Assembly: GCF_046244365.1 (NCBI RefSeq)
Contig: NZ_CP176395.1
Location: 1,240,001-1,304,000 of the forward strand
Origin: Paenibacillus_V sp046244365
Lineage (GTDB): Bacteria > Bacillota > Bacilli > Paenibacillales > NBRC-103111
Direction of reading: 5' to 3'
Length of the DNA: 64,000 nucleotides
Shown here: positions 49,767-58,020 of the stretch, one piece after another
Numbering within the stretch: position 1 is the first letter of the stretch
Layout: each line of letters opens with the position of its first letter
Translations under genes and position numbers: made by a program
The notes under the pieces: generated by a model
Seen by the model: the letters and a program-made list of their open reading frames with translations, nothing else
Told to the model about the DNA's origin: nothing
Databases searched by the model: none

Positions 49767-50558
49767 ATGGACAAGGAGCATCGTTCGGCAAACGGCGAGG
49801 CATGGAATCAAGGACCGTACGCCGCATGGCTGCAGCGATTCGGGACGCCGCGCGAGGCGGCCGATAAAATAAAGGCGAACCCTGCCGCGAGGCTAGGCAC
49901 GCTTGCTTCATATATGGGCGAGCTGAACGGGAAAAAGACGGCGAATCTGCTGGGCTCCCACGGGGGCAAAGCGGTTGCGCTGGCGCTGCTTGGCGCGGAT
50001 GTGACCGTGGTCGACATCGCGGCGGAGAATGCGCGGTACGCGGAGGAGGTCGCGCGGGAAGCGGGGGTTCCGCTTCGCTACGTGGTGGCCGACGTTCTGG
50101 AGCTGCCGGAGACGGAAAGAAGCGGCGATTACGATATCGTGCTGATGGAGTTCGGCATCCTGCATTATTTTACGGAGCTCGCTCCGCTCATGAGGGTTGT
50201 GGCCGATCTGCTGAAGCAAGGCGGACGGCTTGTGCTGCAGGATTTCCATCCGATCACGACGAAGCTGATTTCCTCCAAGGGCACCCGTCATACGATCCGC
50301 AAGCATAAAGTGGACGGCGATTATTTTGACGAATCGGTGCATGAGGTCGAGGTGCCTTACGAGAAGTTTTTGCCCGGGTCCGACCCTGCGCCTCTCAAAA
50401 AAGTGCTTCAGCGCCGCTGGACGCTTGGCGAAATCGTCACGGCGGTCGCGGCGGAAGGACTGTACATCAGGACGCTGCTCGAAGAGCCGAACCGTTCGTC
50501 CGATGTGTTCGACAAGGGGATTCCGAAGTCGTTTCTCATCGCGGCGGACAAGCTGTAG
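49767..50558 (+). CDS. Class I SAM-dependent methyltransferase, 263 aa
   Basis: Rossmann-type methyltransferase: motif I NLLGSHGGKAVALALLGADVTVVDIA (~60-85), motif II region YVVADVLELPE, and post-motif GDYDIVLMEFGILHYFTELAPLMRVVADLLKQGGRLVLQDFHPI. The C-terminal cap (WTLGEIVTAVAAEGLYIRTLLEEPN...IPKSFLIAADK) matches UbiE-like small-molecule methyltransferases. TTAGGAGG SD. Followed by a strong hairpin. It is a neighbour of sda and the com-like locus but in its own transcription unit. Substrate unknown. Confidence 0.9.
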   Translation: MDKEHRSANGEAWNQGPYAAWLQRFGTPREAADKIKANPAARLGTLASYMGELNGKKTANLLGSHGGKAVALALLGADVTVVDIAAENARYAEEVAREAGVPLRYVVADVLELPETERSGDYDIVLMEFGILHYFTELAPLMRVVADLLKQGGRLVLQDFHPITTKLISSKGTRHTIRKHKVDGDYFDESVHEVEVPYEKFLPGSDPAPLKKVLQRRWTLGEIVTAVAAEGLYIRTLLEEPNRSSDVFDKGIPKSFLIAADKL

Positions 50559-50596
50559 TCCATGACGGGGCATTCTTCGCGTGCAAGACAAAAAGA

Positions 50597-50627
50597 AAGG
50601 ACGGCTGCATCATTTGCAGTCGTCCTT
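50597..50627. terminator. Bidirectional terminator between methyltransferase gene and sda
   Basis: AAGGACG.CTGCA / TGCAG.CGTCCTT, spanning 50597-50627. T-rich on the plus side, and AAAGAAAAAG (minus-strand T run) on the other. Confidence 0.85.
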
Positions 50628-50631
50628 ATTA

Positions 50632-50781
50632 TTAACGTTGTTTAGAGAATCCGCCGTTGCGAAAGTCCAGCTTGCGCTTCCTCATCTCTTCCTGCAGCAG
50701 ATGGATGAAATCAGCGTCCAATTTTTGTTCTAGGGCCTGATTATAGACGTGAATGAGCACTTCATTGCTTAATACTTGCAT
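50632..50781 (-). CDS. sda: Sda-like sporulation kinase inhibitor, 49 aa
   Basis: A 49-residue protein starting MQVLSNEVLIHVYNQALEQK and continuing LDADFIHLLQEEMRKRKLDF. It matches the helical-hairpin pattern of Sda (LSDELLIxxYxxAxxLxLxxDFIxLLxxEIxRRxL), the checkpoint protein that blocks autophosphorylation of sporulation kinases such as KinA when replication is perturbed. ATG with AAGGAGAA SD, which lies inside the end of the preceding 69-aa gene (20-bp overlap), so the two are coupled. No DnaA boxes were seen upstream, unlike Bacillus subtilis sda. KinB/KinE-like kinases, such as the one at 60881, would be its targets. Confidence 0.85.
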   Translation of the reverse strand: MQVLSNEVLIHVYNQALEQKLDADFIHLLQEEMRKRKLDFRNGGFSKQR

Positions 50782-50971
50782 TGATCCATTCTCCTTGCGT
50801 CCATACGGTTTGTAGTAGCCTCTGCTGCCGTTCTTGCTCCATCCGTTTGCTAACTACGGACCAGGAGGCTTGAATAACGGAGTCGGGCGGCAATTCGATT
50901 TGCGTGGTCTGCTGTGTCAATACGTCGCGGAAAGCTTGATCGAAGCATCGGTTGAATTGTTTAGTATCCAT
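50762..50971 (-). CDS. Unknown 69-aa protein coupled to sda
   Basis: I do not recognise this protein. It is helical, polar, rich in Gln and without signal peptide or membrane segment: FNRCFDQAFRDVLTQQTTQI, then LPPDSVIQASWSVVSKRMEQ and ERQQRLLQTVWTQGEW. Its 3' end overlaps the sda start by 20 bp, so it is co-translated with Sda. The promoter region upstream has TATAAA-like sequence. The conserved-looking layout and coupling argue that it is real. A weak SD makes the exact start uncertain. Confidence 0.55.
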   Translation of the reverse strand: MDTKQFNRCFDQAFRDVLTQQTTQIELPPDSVIQASWSVVSKRMEQERQQRLLQTVWTQGEWINASIKQ

Positions 50972-51106
50972 AGGTTCGTCATCCGTTTCTAGCAGATTTA
51001 TAATTTTATATTACAGGTAATTTGTCCCAATAGCAGCACAAAACGGATGCGCACAACCGTAAAAATTTTGGTGTTTTTGCGCAAAATGCTTGCTCGAAAA
51101 ATAGAA

Positions 51107-51148
51107 AACGAGATCGTATATTGGACTTCGCCAATATACAATCTCGTT
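51107..51148. terminator. Bidirectional terminator after the comX-like gene
   Basis: AACGAGAT.GTATATTGG / CCAATATAC.ATCTCGTT, 18 bp of near-perfect stem with an ACTTCG loop, followed by TTTTC on the minus strand and TTTTTG on the plus strand. Confidence 0.9.
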
Positions 51149-51176
51149 TTTGTTTGGTAAAATATTGAACAATGTA

Positions 51177-51359
51177 CTACATCCAAGCTTCTTTTACTTC
51201 GATTTTGCGATCGGTCTCGGAGTCAAATGCATTTCTTACAGCCTTTTCTTCCGCTTTCGACAACGAATGACCAAACTGAGCGGATACTACTTCGGTTTTG
51301 GAAGACTTCAAGCTTTTGACAATGTTGCTTAATTGCGGTGACCAGACGACAGCTTGCAT
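51177..51359 (-). CDS. comX: ComX-like isoprenylated-peptide prepheromone, 60 aa
   Basis: A 60-residue peptide with no signal sequence: SNIVKSLKSSKTEVVSAQFG, then HSLSKAEEKAVRNAFDSETD and RKIEVKEAWM-stop. The middle follows the ComX pattern (LKxxK..., short loop with G, then LSxxExxAIxxAF). It ends with a tryptophan at the penultimate position (W59), the residue that ComQ prenylates in Bacillus subtilis. It lies 74 bp from, and divergent to, a comP-like kinase gene that is followed by comA-like and comQ-like genes. SD AGGGGG, 11 bases upstream. Similarity alone is weak; context makes the call. It could also be a small unrelated protein. Confidence 0.65.
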   Translation of the reverse strand: MQAVVWSPQLSNIVKSLKSSKTEVVSAQFGHSLSKAEEKAVRNAFDSETDRKIEVKEAWM

Positions 51360-51433
51360 GAATCCATGACCCCCTTCGACAATTTTTTACAAGGCTATTA
51401 TATCAAATAAAGGTAATGATAAGGAGATATTTT

Positions 51434-53770
51434 ATGAGACGAAATAAAATATTCATTATTGTGCTAGCCTCCTGCATTATTGCGCAATCTTGGTTCGCCT
51501 TCATTGCACTAAAATCTCCTTATCTAGGTATAGCCGTCGAGCAGAATAAAGCGCATGAATGGGTAGTCCGCTCTTTCGATAAAGCCAGCGAAGCGCAGAA
51601 ATTAAATATTCGAGTGGGAGATGTCGTCCGAGCCATCGACGGGAAAGATCCAAACGAGCATACTTCCGTCATGAAATGGCGCTACATCGAGCAAGCCGAT
51701 ACGGTCCTTTTCGAACGCCATGGCGAACGCATTTCCGTAAATATGAAGGACGTACCGCGTAACGCCTTGTTCAATTTGGTACCGATTGTTGCCGAAATCG
51801 TATGTTTTTTTCTAGCGCTTCTTTTATATATGAAAGCAGGGCATTCCGTATCGGCCAAATACTTATCCCTCGTGTTCCTGAACGGAGCCGTTGCATTTAT
51901 GAGCAACGGAGCGTCTATTCGGGGAGATGCACTCGGCAAGCTGTGTATTGCGACTGCCGTTACGCTGGTTCCGACATTGTTTTTGCATTTTTTGATCGTC
52001 TTTTTCAGGGATAGGGGCAGCATTAAACTTAACGCTCGTTTCCTCAAGTACTTGTATGCGGTTCCTGCAGCTTACGCTCTGATCAAATCCTTCTTCTTTT
52101 TGGATGGGGCTTATGCTTATTCGGCTTACCGAATTGCCTCCAAAACGGATACCGCTTTCTTTATTGCCGGCATTTTAATCATTTTCTTTTTGCTTTCCCA
52201 TCTTCTTATCAAGTACCGGAAAGAGCAATCGTACGCGTCCAAGCTGGTCCGGATCGTGTGGATTTCGTTGTTCATTTCCTTCTCTCCGATGATCTTATTC
52301 TCGTTCCTGCCTTTGCTGCTGACAGGGAAACTCATTATCAGCTCGGCCTATACCAGCTGGTTCATCCTGTTCTTCCCGGTTTCGTTCGCTTATTTAATGA
52401 TGACCAAGCAGCTTTACGACATCGACATCGTCATGCGGCGCATCATGCTCACGACGCTCGTTTCGGTTGTGCCGAGTGCGATGATTATCGGCCTTATCGC
52501 GCTTAGCTTTCCGGGCGAAGCATCTGCCGAGCGACTGCTGCTTTTGTATATTTTTATCGTTTCGATCACGTCTTTCGTGCTGTACTCGCTCGAATATTTT
52601 ACGACGAAGCTGGAGCCCGTCATTTTTCCGCGCAAGCATCATTTGAATCAGGCGCTCAAAAAAATCTCCAAAACGCTCGGCTCCATCTCCAGCTTCCGGG
52701 ATCTGAAGGACATCGTGCTGGTCGATCTTGTCGGCATCCTACAGGTTTATGGCGGCGTCATCGCCTTCAAATATAAAGAGAATATCGAACTGATCAACGC
52801 CGGTGAAATCGATTTGGAGGAGGTAGAGAAGCTCGTGGCGGAGGGGCGGCTCGATCACCCGTCTTTTACCTGCTTTGAAATTAACCGCCATGAGGAATAT
52901 ACCAGCTTTCTCATCATGACGAAGAAGAAAACGAGCACGATGCTCGGGATGGAAGAAATTCAGTGGCTGAATTTGATTATTTCGTATTTGGCCGTCAGCT
53001 TGGAGAACCTGTATCTGATCCGCAAGCTGACGGTAAGAATGCAGGAATTGGCCGCGAATATGCCGAGCGACGAAAAGGCTGCGAACGAATTCGTCTGGTT
53101 CCGCAAGATGATGTTCGAGCTGCAGGAGAAGGAACGCATCCGGATCGCGAACGATTTGCACGATACGACGATGCAGGATTTGTTTTTCCTGAAACGGCGG
53201 ATTTCTACGGTCATGAAGCGGTATGCGATGACGAAGGAGGATACCGAGCAGATGGACGGCATGATCGAATACGTGGAGATCATCAACACGAATTTGCGGC
53301 AAAGCTGCTTCGAGCTGCACCCGCATTTACTGCAGGAAGTCGGTTTAATCCGTACCGTACGCAAGGTTGTTGACCAAGAAGCGCTGCTGTGCCCGTTCGA
53401 ACTGGAATTCCGCGCGGAAGGAGCCGATGGCATCGAATTAAGGGATATGGAGACGAAACGCCATGTTTTCCGCATGATTCAGGAGCTTATTAATAATGCA
53501 AAGAAGCATTCGCAAGCAACGAAAGTCAGTATCAAACTGTCGTCTATGAAAGGGGGCTTTCGTTTAATGTACGAGGACGACGGGGTCGGGTTCGATACCG
53601 ATCGGGTTGTCGTCAGGGACATCGGCGCTTCAGGCATCGGCATGGAGCAGCTTAAAAGCCGCGTGCTTTATTTAAACGGTGAACTGGAGCTGGATACAGG
53701 CGTCGGTAGGGGCGTCAGGTATACGATAACGCTGCCGATGAACGGCATGGATGGAGGATTAACGGCATGA
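51434..53770 (+). CDS. comP: ComP-like membrane histidine kinase
   Basis: 778 aa. TM1 at residues ~5-22, then a PDZ-like extracellular domain (EQNKAHEWVVRSFDKASEAQKLNIRVGDVVRAIDGKDPN), as in Bacillus subtilis ComP (769 aa). Further membrane helices follow between ~110 and ~385. The cytoplasmic kinase has HisKA_3 with H576 (EKERIRIANDLHDTTMQDLFFLKRRI) and HATPase_c (INNAKKHSQATKVSIKL, GASGIGMEQLKSRV). Such kinases sense prenylated ComX. The ATG follows AAGGAGATATTTT. The stop overlaps the comA-like start (ATGA). Confidence 0.85.
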   Translation: MRRNKIFIIVLASCIIAQSWFAFIALKSPYLGIAVEQNKAHEWVVRSFDKASEAQKLNIRVGDVVRAIDGKDPNEHTSVMKWRYIEQADTVLFERHGERISVNMKDVPRNALFNLVPIVAEIVCFFLALLLYMKAGHSVSAKYLSLVFLNGAVAFMSNGASIRGDALGKLCIATAVTLVPTLFLHFLIVFFRDRGSIKLNARFLKYLYAVPAAYALIKSFFFLDGAYAYSAYRIASKTDTAFFIAGILIIFFLLSHLLIKYRKEQSYASKLVRIVWISLFISFSPMILFSFLPLLLTGKLIISSAYTSWFILFFPVSFAYLMMTKQLYDIDIVMRRIMLTTLVSVVPSAMIIGLIALSFPGEASAERLLLLYIFIVSITSFVLYSLEYFTTKLEPVIFPRKHHLNQALKKISKTLGSISSFRDLKDIVLVDLVGILQVYGGVIAFKYKENIELINAGEIDLEEVEKLVAEGRLDHPSFTCFEINRHEEYTSFLIMTKKKTSTMLGMEEIQWLNLIISYLAVSLENLYLIRKLTVRMQELAANMPSDEKAANEFVWFRKMMFELQEKERIRIANDLHDTTMQDLFFLKRRISTVMKRYAMTKEDTEQMDGMIEYVEIINTNLRQSCFELHPHLLQEVGLIRTVRKVVDQEALLCPFELEFRAEGADGIELRDMETKRHVFRMIQELINNAKKHSQATKVSIKLSSMKGGFRLMYEDDGVGFDTDRVVVRDIGASGIGMEQLKSRVLYLNGELELDTGVGRGVRYTITLPMNGMDGGLTA

Positions 53771-54399
53771 GCGAACTTGTAAAAGTGCTTGTAGTGGACG
53801 ATCATCCTTTGGTGGCGCAGGCGACCAAACAATTGCTCGAGCAAATCGAACGCGTAGAAGTGGTCGGCATAGCCGGAACGGGACAGGCGTGCCTAGATTT
53901 TTTGGAAAACAATCAACCGGACATCGTGTTTCTCGATTATCAGCTTCCCGATCATCCGGGGACCGTGGTGACGGAAGCCATCAAAAGCCGCTTTCCGGGC
54001 ATACATGTCGTGATCTTTACCGGGAAGGAAATCGGCGATCTCGTCAACTCTTTCCTGGAGCTTAAGGTAAGCGGTATTATTTCGAAGGAATCCGGCGAAA
54101 CGACGATTCTTAACGCTTTCCGCTGTTTGCTGGACGGGCAGACGGCCATCCCGATCTCCATGTTTCAGCAAATGCGGATGTTCAATCCCCATTCGACGGG
54201 AGAAACGCTGCTGACGCCGGAAGAGCTGACGATCATGAATTTGATTATCGAAGGGGACACGCACGAGCAGATCGCTTCCAAAATTCACATGAGCAAGCGT
54301 TCGGTGGACAACTATTTGAAAAAGATATACGAAAAGCTCGGCGTGAAATCGAAAGCCCAAGCCATCGAGAAATATGTGCAAAGCAAAGCCGGATCATAG
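53767..54399 (+). CDS. comA: ComA-like NarL-family response regulator
   Basis: 210 aa, close to the 214 of Bacillus subtilis ComA. Receiver with D57 (DIVFLDYQLPDHPG) and LuxR-type HTH (LTPEELTIMNLIIEGDTHEQIASKIHMSKRSVDNYLKKIYEKLGVKSKAQAIEKYV). The HTH with VDNYLKKIYEKLGV is similar to ComA. Coupled to the comP-like gene by a four-base overlap. In Bacillus subtilis ComA~P activates surfactin and competence genes. Targets here are unknown; no clear TTGCGG-N4-CCGCAA box was found in the window. Confidence 0.85.
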   Translation: MSELVKVLVVDDHPLVAQATKQLLEQIERVEVVGIAGTGQACLDFLENNQPDIVFLDYQLPDHPGTVVTEAIKSRFPGIHVVIFTGKEIGDLVNSFLELKVSGIISKESGETTILNAFRCLLDGQTAIPISMFQQMRMFNPHSTGETLLTPEELTIMNLIIEGDTHEQIASKIHMSKRSVDNYLKKIYEKLGVKSKAQAIEKYVQSKAGS

Positions 54400-54410
54400 A
54401 ACGGGGGAAA

Positions 54411-55337
54411 ATGATGAGGGAGCAAGTCCGAGCTGAAGTGTATGCGGTCATCGACAGCTATTTTAAGCCCGGCGATCTGCGCGAGTGGATGAAAAGGTTT
54501 GCGGCGGACAAGGCGGAGGAACGTTCCGTCTGGTCCGATCTGACCCTGCTCGTTCACCGGATGCTGGGCGGGAATTCCCCTCATCTGTACCGGATTGCGG
54601 CATTGACCGAAATGATTGCCTTGGCCGCCGATATTGCCGACGATTTGCAGGACAAGGACAACAAGGAGAAAAGCTGGATGCTGTGTCCGCCCGAATACGC
54701 CTGGAATGCCGTACTTGCCTTTCTCGTGGGGGGGCTTGCCGAGCTGGGGCGGCTGATGCCGCAGGAAAATGAAACGGGTATGCCGTTTGCCGACGTATGC
54801 CGAATGGTAGCCGAGTCGATCGGCGGGCAGCATAACGACGTGAACGGCTCGGTAGCGAGCGAGCAGGACTATATTCAAATGGTTACGGATAAGGCAGGGG
54901 CGCTCGTGCGCTTCGCTTGTTACATGGGGTATGCGTCGACCGGGTCCACCGGCCGCGAAACGGCTGTACGGATGGACGAAGCGGCTTGCTGTATCGGGAT
55001 TGCTTCGCAAATCCGCAACGACGCGCGAGATGTGGTGCGCTTCGACGACAAGAGCGACGTGCGGCGCAAAAAAAAGACGCTTCCCGTTTTCTTTCTGCTC
55101 GAGCACTGCCGCGAAGAGCTCCCGTCCATTGCCGGCTATTACGAAGGACGGTTGTCGGAGGAAGCCTTCTTGGCGGACGCGGAATCCGTGGCCCATTCCA
55201 TCAAGGAGTCGGGCTGTATCGAATATGCGCATGTGATCCAGTCGCTCTATACACAGCGTGCCCAAACGCTCTTAGATGAGCTGCCTGCCCTATCTCCGTG
55301 GAAGGAACAGTTCTGCGAAGCGGCGATGGTGCGTTAG
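54411..55337 (+). CDS. comQ: ComQ-like isoprenyl transferase
   Basis: 308 aa, trans-isoprenyl-diphosphate-synthase fold. First Asp-rich motif DDLQD at residues 77-81 (EMIALAADIADDLQDKDN). Second motif NDARD at 203-207 (IASQIRNDARDVVRFDDKSDVRRKKKTLPVFFLLEHC), with the lysine-rich K-K-K-TLPVFF segment typical of the family. ComQ prenylates and processes ComX. The position directly behind the comP-comA-like pair (11 bp) makes pheromone modification more likely than general prenyl synthesis. ATGATG start after CGGGGGAAA. Confidence 0.82.
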   Translation: MMREQVRAEVYAVIDSYFKPGDLREWMKRFAADKAEERSVWSDLTLLVHRMLGGNSPHLYRIAALTEMIALAADIADDLQDKDNKEKSWMLCPPEYAWNAVLAFLVGGLAELGRLMPQENETGMPFADVCRMVAESIGGQHNDVNGSVASEQDYIQMVTDKAGALVRFACYMGYASTGSTGRETAVRMDEAACCIGIASQIRNDARDVVRFDDKSDVRRKKKTLPVFFLLEHCREELPSIAGYYEGRLSEEAFLADAESVAHSIKESGCIEYAHVIQSLYTQRAQTLLDELPALSPWKEQFCEAAMVR

Positions 55338-55393
55338 AACCAAGCGGCCTAGGGGAAGTATCCCAAATATTTCTCAAGAGAGCGACGAGCGGA

Positions 55394-55433
55394 GATCAGG
55401 TTTCTACATTTCGGTAGAAAGGCTGGTCTTTTT
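55394..55433 (+). terminator. Terminator of the comPAQ-like operon
   Basis: GATCAGG.TTTCTAC (55394-55407) / GTAGAAA.GGCTGGTC (55414-55428) with an ATTTCG loop, then five T. Confidence 0.92.
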
Positions 55434-55524
55434 GACGTTTGCAATTTCTTTAAAAAGGAAAAATACGAAAAATAGCGAATAGTATCCATGATATCACCAC
55501 TGACTTGGAGAAGGCGGGTATTCG

Positions 55525-56298
55525 ATGATTCAATTTAACCATGTGTCAAAAATGTATCCGAACGGTACCGTAGGCCTCAAAAATATTAACCTCCGAATCG
55601 GTAAAGGCGAATTCGTCGTCATAGTCGGGCTTTCGGGAGCCGGAAAATCGACCATGCTGCGTTCCATTAACCGCCTGCACGAAATTACGGAGGGTGAAAT
55701 ATTGATCGACGGCAAGTCGATAACGGCTGCTTACGGCCAAAATCTTCGCCATATCAGGCGGGATATCGGGATGATTTTCCAAAGCTTCAATCTCGTCAAG
55801 CGCTCTTCGGTTATCCGCAACGTACTCTCGGGCCGAGTAGGCTATCATTCTACGATTCGCACGCTGCTCGGGCTGTTTCCGAAGCAGGACGTCGAGCTGG
55901 CGATGCAAGCGCTGAACCGCGTAAATATTTTGGAGAAGGCGTATGTCCGTGCGGATCAGTTGTCCGGCGGGCAGCAGCAACGGGTTTCGATCGCAAGGGC
56001 GCTTGCTCAGGAGGCCAAAATCATTTTGGCGGACGAGCCGGTCGCCTCTCTCGACCCCTTGACGACGCAGCAGGTCATGGACGACCTGAAAAGGATCAAT
56101 ACGGAGCTGGGCATCACGACGGTGGTGAATCTTCATTTTGTCGATTTGGCGAGGCAATATGCGACCCGAATCATCGGGCTGCGAGCCGGCGAGATTGTGT
56201 TCGACGGGCCGGTATCGGAGGCGACCGACGAACGGTTTATGGACATTTACGGACGCCCTATCAAGAAGGACGAGGTGCTGGGAGGGGCCGAAGCATGA
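55525..56298 (+). CDS. phnC: Phosphonate/phosphite ABC transporter ATPase
   Basis: 257 aa. Walker A GLSGAGKST (35-43), Q-loop GMIFQSFNLVKRSSVIRNVLSGRVGYHSTIRTLLGLF (diagnostic of PhnC), signature LSGGQQQRVSIARAL, Walker B IILADEPVASLDP, H-switch VNLHFVDLARQYATRIIGLRAGEIVFDGP. Cytoplasmic subunit driving uptake of phosphonates, phosphite or phosphate esters. GGAGAAGG SD. The next gene overlaps it by four bases. Confidence 0.95.
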   Translation: MIQFNHVSKMYPNGTVGLKNINLRIGKGEFVVIVGLSGAGKSTMLRSINRLHEITEGEILIDGKSITAAYGQNLRHIRRDIGMIFQSFNLVKRSSVIRNVLSGRVGYHSTIRTLLGLFPKQDVELAMQALNRVNILEKAYVRADQLSGGQQQRVSIARALAQEAKIILADEPVASLDPLTTQQVMDDLKRINTELGITTVVNLHFVDLARQYATRIIGLRAGEIVFDGPVSEATDERFMDIYGRPIKKDEVLGGAEA

Positions 56299-57077
56299 CG
56301 AATTTGCGGTTGCCCGAAAAACCTTCGAATATAAAAACGATCATGACGGTTGTGCTGCTTATCGTTCTGCTTGGCGGCAGCGCCTATCAAACGGAAGTGA
56401 CCCTGCTCGAGTTTTTCCAGGGGTTTCCCGAGATGGGCAGCCTGATCTGGGAGATGCTTCCGCCCGATTTGGCCTATCTCGACAAGGTTTGGAAGCCGAT
56501 GCTCGAAACCGTGCAGATGGCGGTAATCGGGACGACGGCCGGTGCGCTTGTCGCCATTCCCATCGCGCTTCTCGCCGCGCGCAACGTGACCAAATCGCCG
56601 TTTCTGTATTTGCCCGCGCGGTTTATTCTCAATCTGGTACGGACGATTCCGGATCTGCTGTTCGCCGGTATTTTCGTCGCCGTGTTCGGGCTGGGTTCGT
56701 TCGCAGGGACGCTGGCGATCAGCTTTTTTTCCTTCGGGCTTGTGGCAAAGCTCTCTTACGAATCGATCGAATCGATCGATCCCGGACCGCTGGAAGCGAT
56801 GACCTCGGTAGGAGCAAGCAAATTGCAGTGGATCCATTTCGGCGTCATTCCGCAAGTGACGGCACAGTTTACCGCTTATTTGCTGTATACATTCGAAGTA
56901 AACGTCAGGGCGGCCGCCGTGCTCGGGCTGGTGGGTGCGGGAGGAATCGGCCTGCTCTTGAAAGGATCCCTCGATCTGCTTCGCTATGACCGGGCTAGCA
57001 CGATTATCCTAATGACGCTGGTAATCGTCATTATTATCGATTATGTAAGTACTAAAATCCGGGAGAAACTGCTATGA
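56295..57077 (+). CDS. phnE: Phosphonate ABC transporter permease 1
   Basis: 260 aa, about six membrane helices. The EAA-like coupling loop is ESIESIDPGPLEAMTSVGASKLQWIHFGVIPQVTAQFTAYLLYTFEVNVRAAAVLGLVGAGGIGLLL, characteristic of PhnE. Four-base overlaps on both sides make a tightly coupled phnC-phnE-phnE operon. Confidence 0.94.
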   Translation: MTNLRLPEKPSNIKTIMTVVLLIVLLGGSAYQTEVTLLEFFQGFPEMGSLIWEMLPPDLAYLDKVWKPMLETVQMAVIGTTAGALVAIPIALLAARNVTKSPFLYLPARFILNLVRTIPDLLFAGIFVAVFGLGSFAGTLAISFFSFGLVAKLSYESIESIDPGPLEAMTSVGASKLQWIHFGVIPQVTAQFTAYLLYTFEVNVRAAAVLGLVGAGGIGLLLKGSLDLLRYDRASTIILMTLVIVIIIDYVSTKIREKLL

Positions 57078-57874
57078 AAACGTCGAACCCTATCCTAAAA
57101 CCGAAGCGGTTTCGCATCCGTTTCTGGCTCGTCGCCGTCTTTTTATTCGCGCTGTACGCTTGGTCGATAACGGGAATCGATTTTTCGGGCTTCAAGGAGA
57201 CGGCGGGGACCGTCTCAAGGTCGATCGCTTACGGCTTGTTTCATCCGGACTGGGATTACGTGTATTTACCGGAAGGGGAAGATCTCCTTCGGGGACTTCT
57301 CGATACGCTGGCGATCGCCGTGCTGGGGACGTTCGTTTCCGCCGTATTGTGCGTGCCGTTCGCGTTCTGGGCCGCAGCCAATATGAGCAAGCGCAAATGG
57401 ATGACGGGAAGCGGCAAGTTCGTGCTCAGCGCGATCCGGACGTTCCCGGAAATCGTTATGGCGATCCTGTTCATCAAGGCGGTAGGTCCGACTCCTTTCG
57501 CAGGGGTGCTCGCGCTCGGCTTGCACTCCATCGGGATGCTCGGCAAGCTGTACTCGGAGGGTATCGAGAATCTCGATCTCGGTCCGGCTGAAGCGCTCAC
57601 CGCCTGCGGGGCCAATCGGCTGCAGACGATATGGTATGCAGTGCTGCCTCAGGTTTTGCCGGATTTCATGTCGTTCACGCTGTACCGTCTGGAAATTAAC
57701 GTGCGTTCTGCGTCGATCCTCGGGATGATCGGAGCGGGCGGGATCGGGACGCCGCTGCTGTTTGCGCTGGAGGGGAGAAGCTGGCCGCGCGTCGGCATCA
57801 TTTTACTAGGCATCATCGTGATGGTCACGATCATCGACCTGATCTCGGGGTATATCCGCAAGAAGATCGTATAA
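57074..57874 (+). CDS. phnE: Phosphonate ABC transporter permease 2
   Basis: 266 aa, homologous to the preceding permease; the two probably form a heterodimer. Coupling loop GIENLDLGPAEALTACGANRLQTIWYAVLPQVLPDFMSFTLYRLEINVRSASILGMIGAGGIGTPL. Followed by a hairpin at 57896-57922 and by the convergent phnD. Confidence 0.94.
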   Translation: MKTSNPILKPKRFRIRFWLVAVFLFALYAWSITGIDFSGFKETAGTVSRSIAYGLFHPDWDYVYLPEGEDLLRGLLDTLAIAVLGTFVSAVLCVPFAFWAAANMSKRKWMTGSGKFVLSAIRTFPEIVMAILFIKAVGPTPFAGVLALGLHSIGMLGKLYSEGIENLDLGPAEALTACGANRLQTIWYAVLPQVLPDFMSFTLYRLEINVRSASILGMIGAGGIGTPLLFALEGRSWPRVGIILLGIIVMVTIIDLISGYIRKKIV

Positions 57875-57895
57875 GGGCCGCAAGGCTTTAGAAGG

Positions 57896-57922
57896 AGGCT
57901 GTCCCGTCTTAGGGGGCGGCCT
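57896..57922 (+). terminator. Terminator of phnCEE
   Basis: AGGCTGTCCC / GGGGCGGCCT stem, with G-U pairs, followed by TTGTTTGTC. Confidence 0.75.
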
Positions 57923-57972
57923 TTGTTTGTCTTGGGGCAGTGCAGCAGCGGAGGCTCGGAGCAAACGGGAAA

Positions 57973-57997
57973 GGGACTGTCCGATTCGGACAGTCCC
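57973..57997 (-). terminator. Hairpin after phnD
   Basis: GGGACTGTCC (57973-57982) / GGACAGTCCC (57988-57997) with a GATTC loop, 24 bp from the phnD stop. Little T tail. Confidence 0.65.
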
Positions 57998-58020
57998 CTG
58001 GTTCTTGAGCATAAGCGCCA

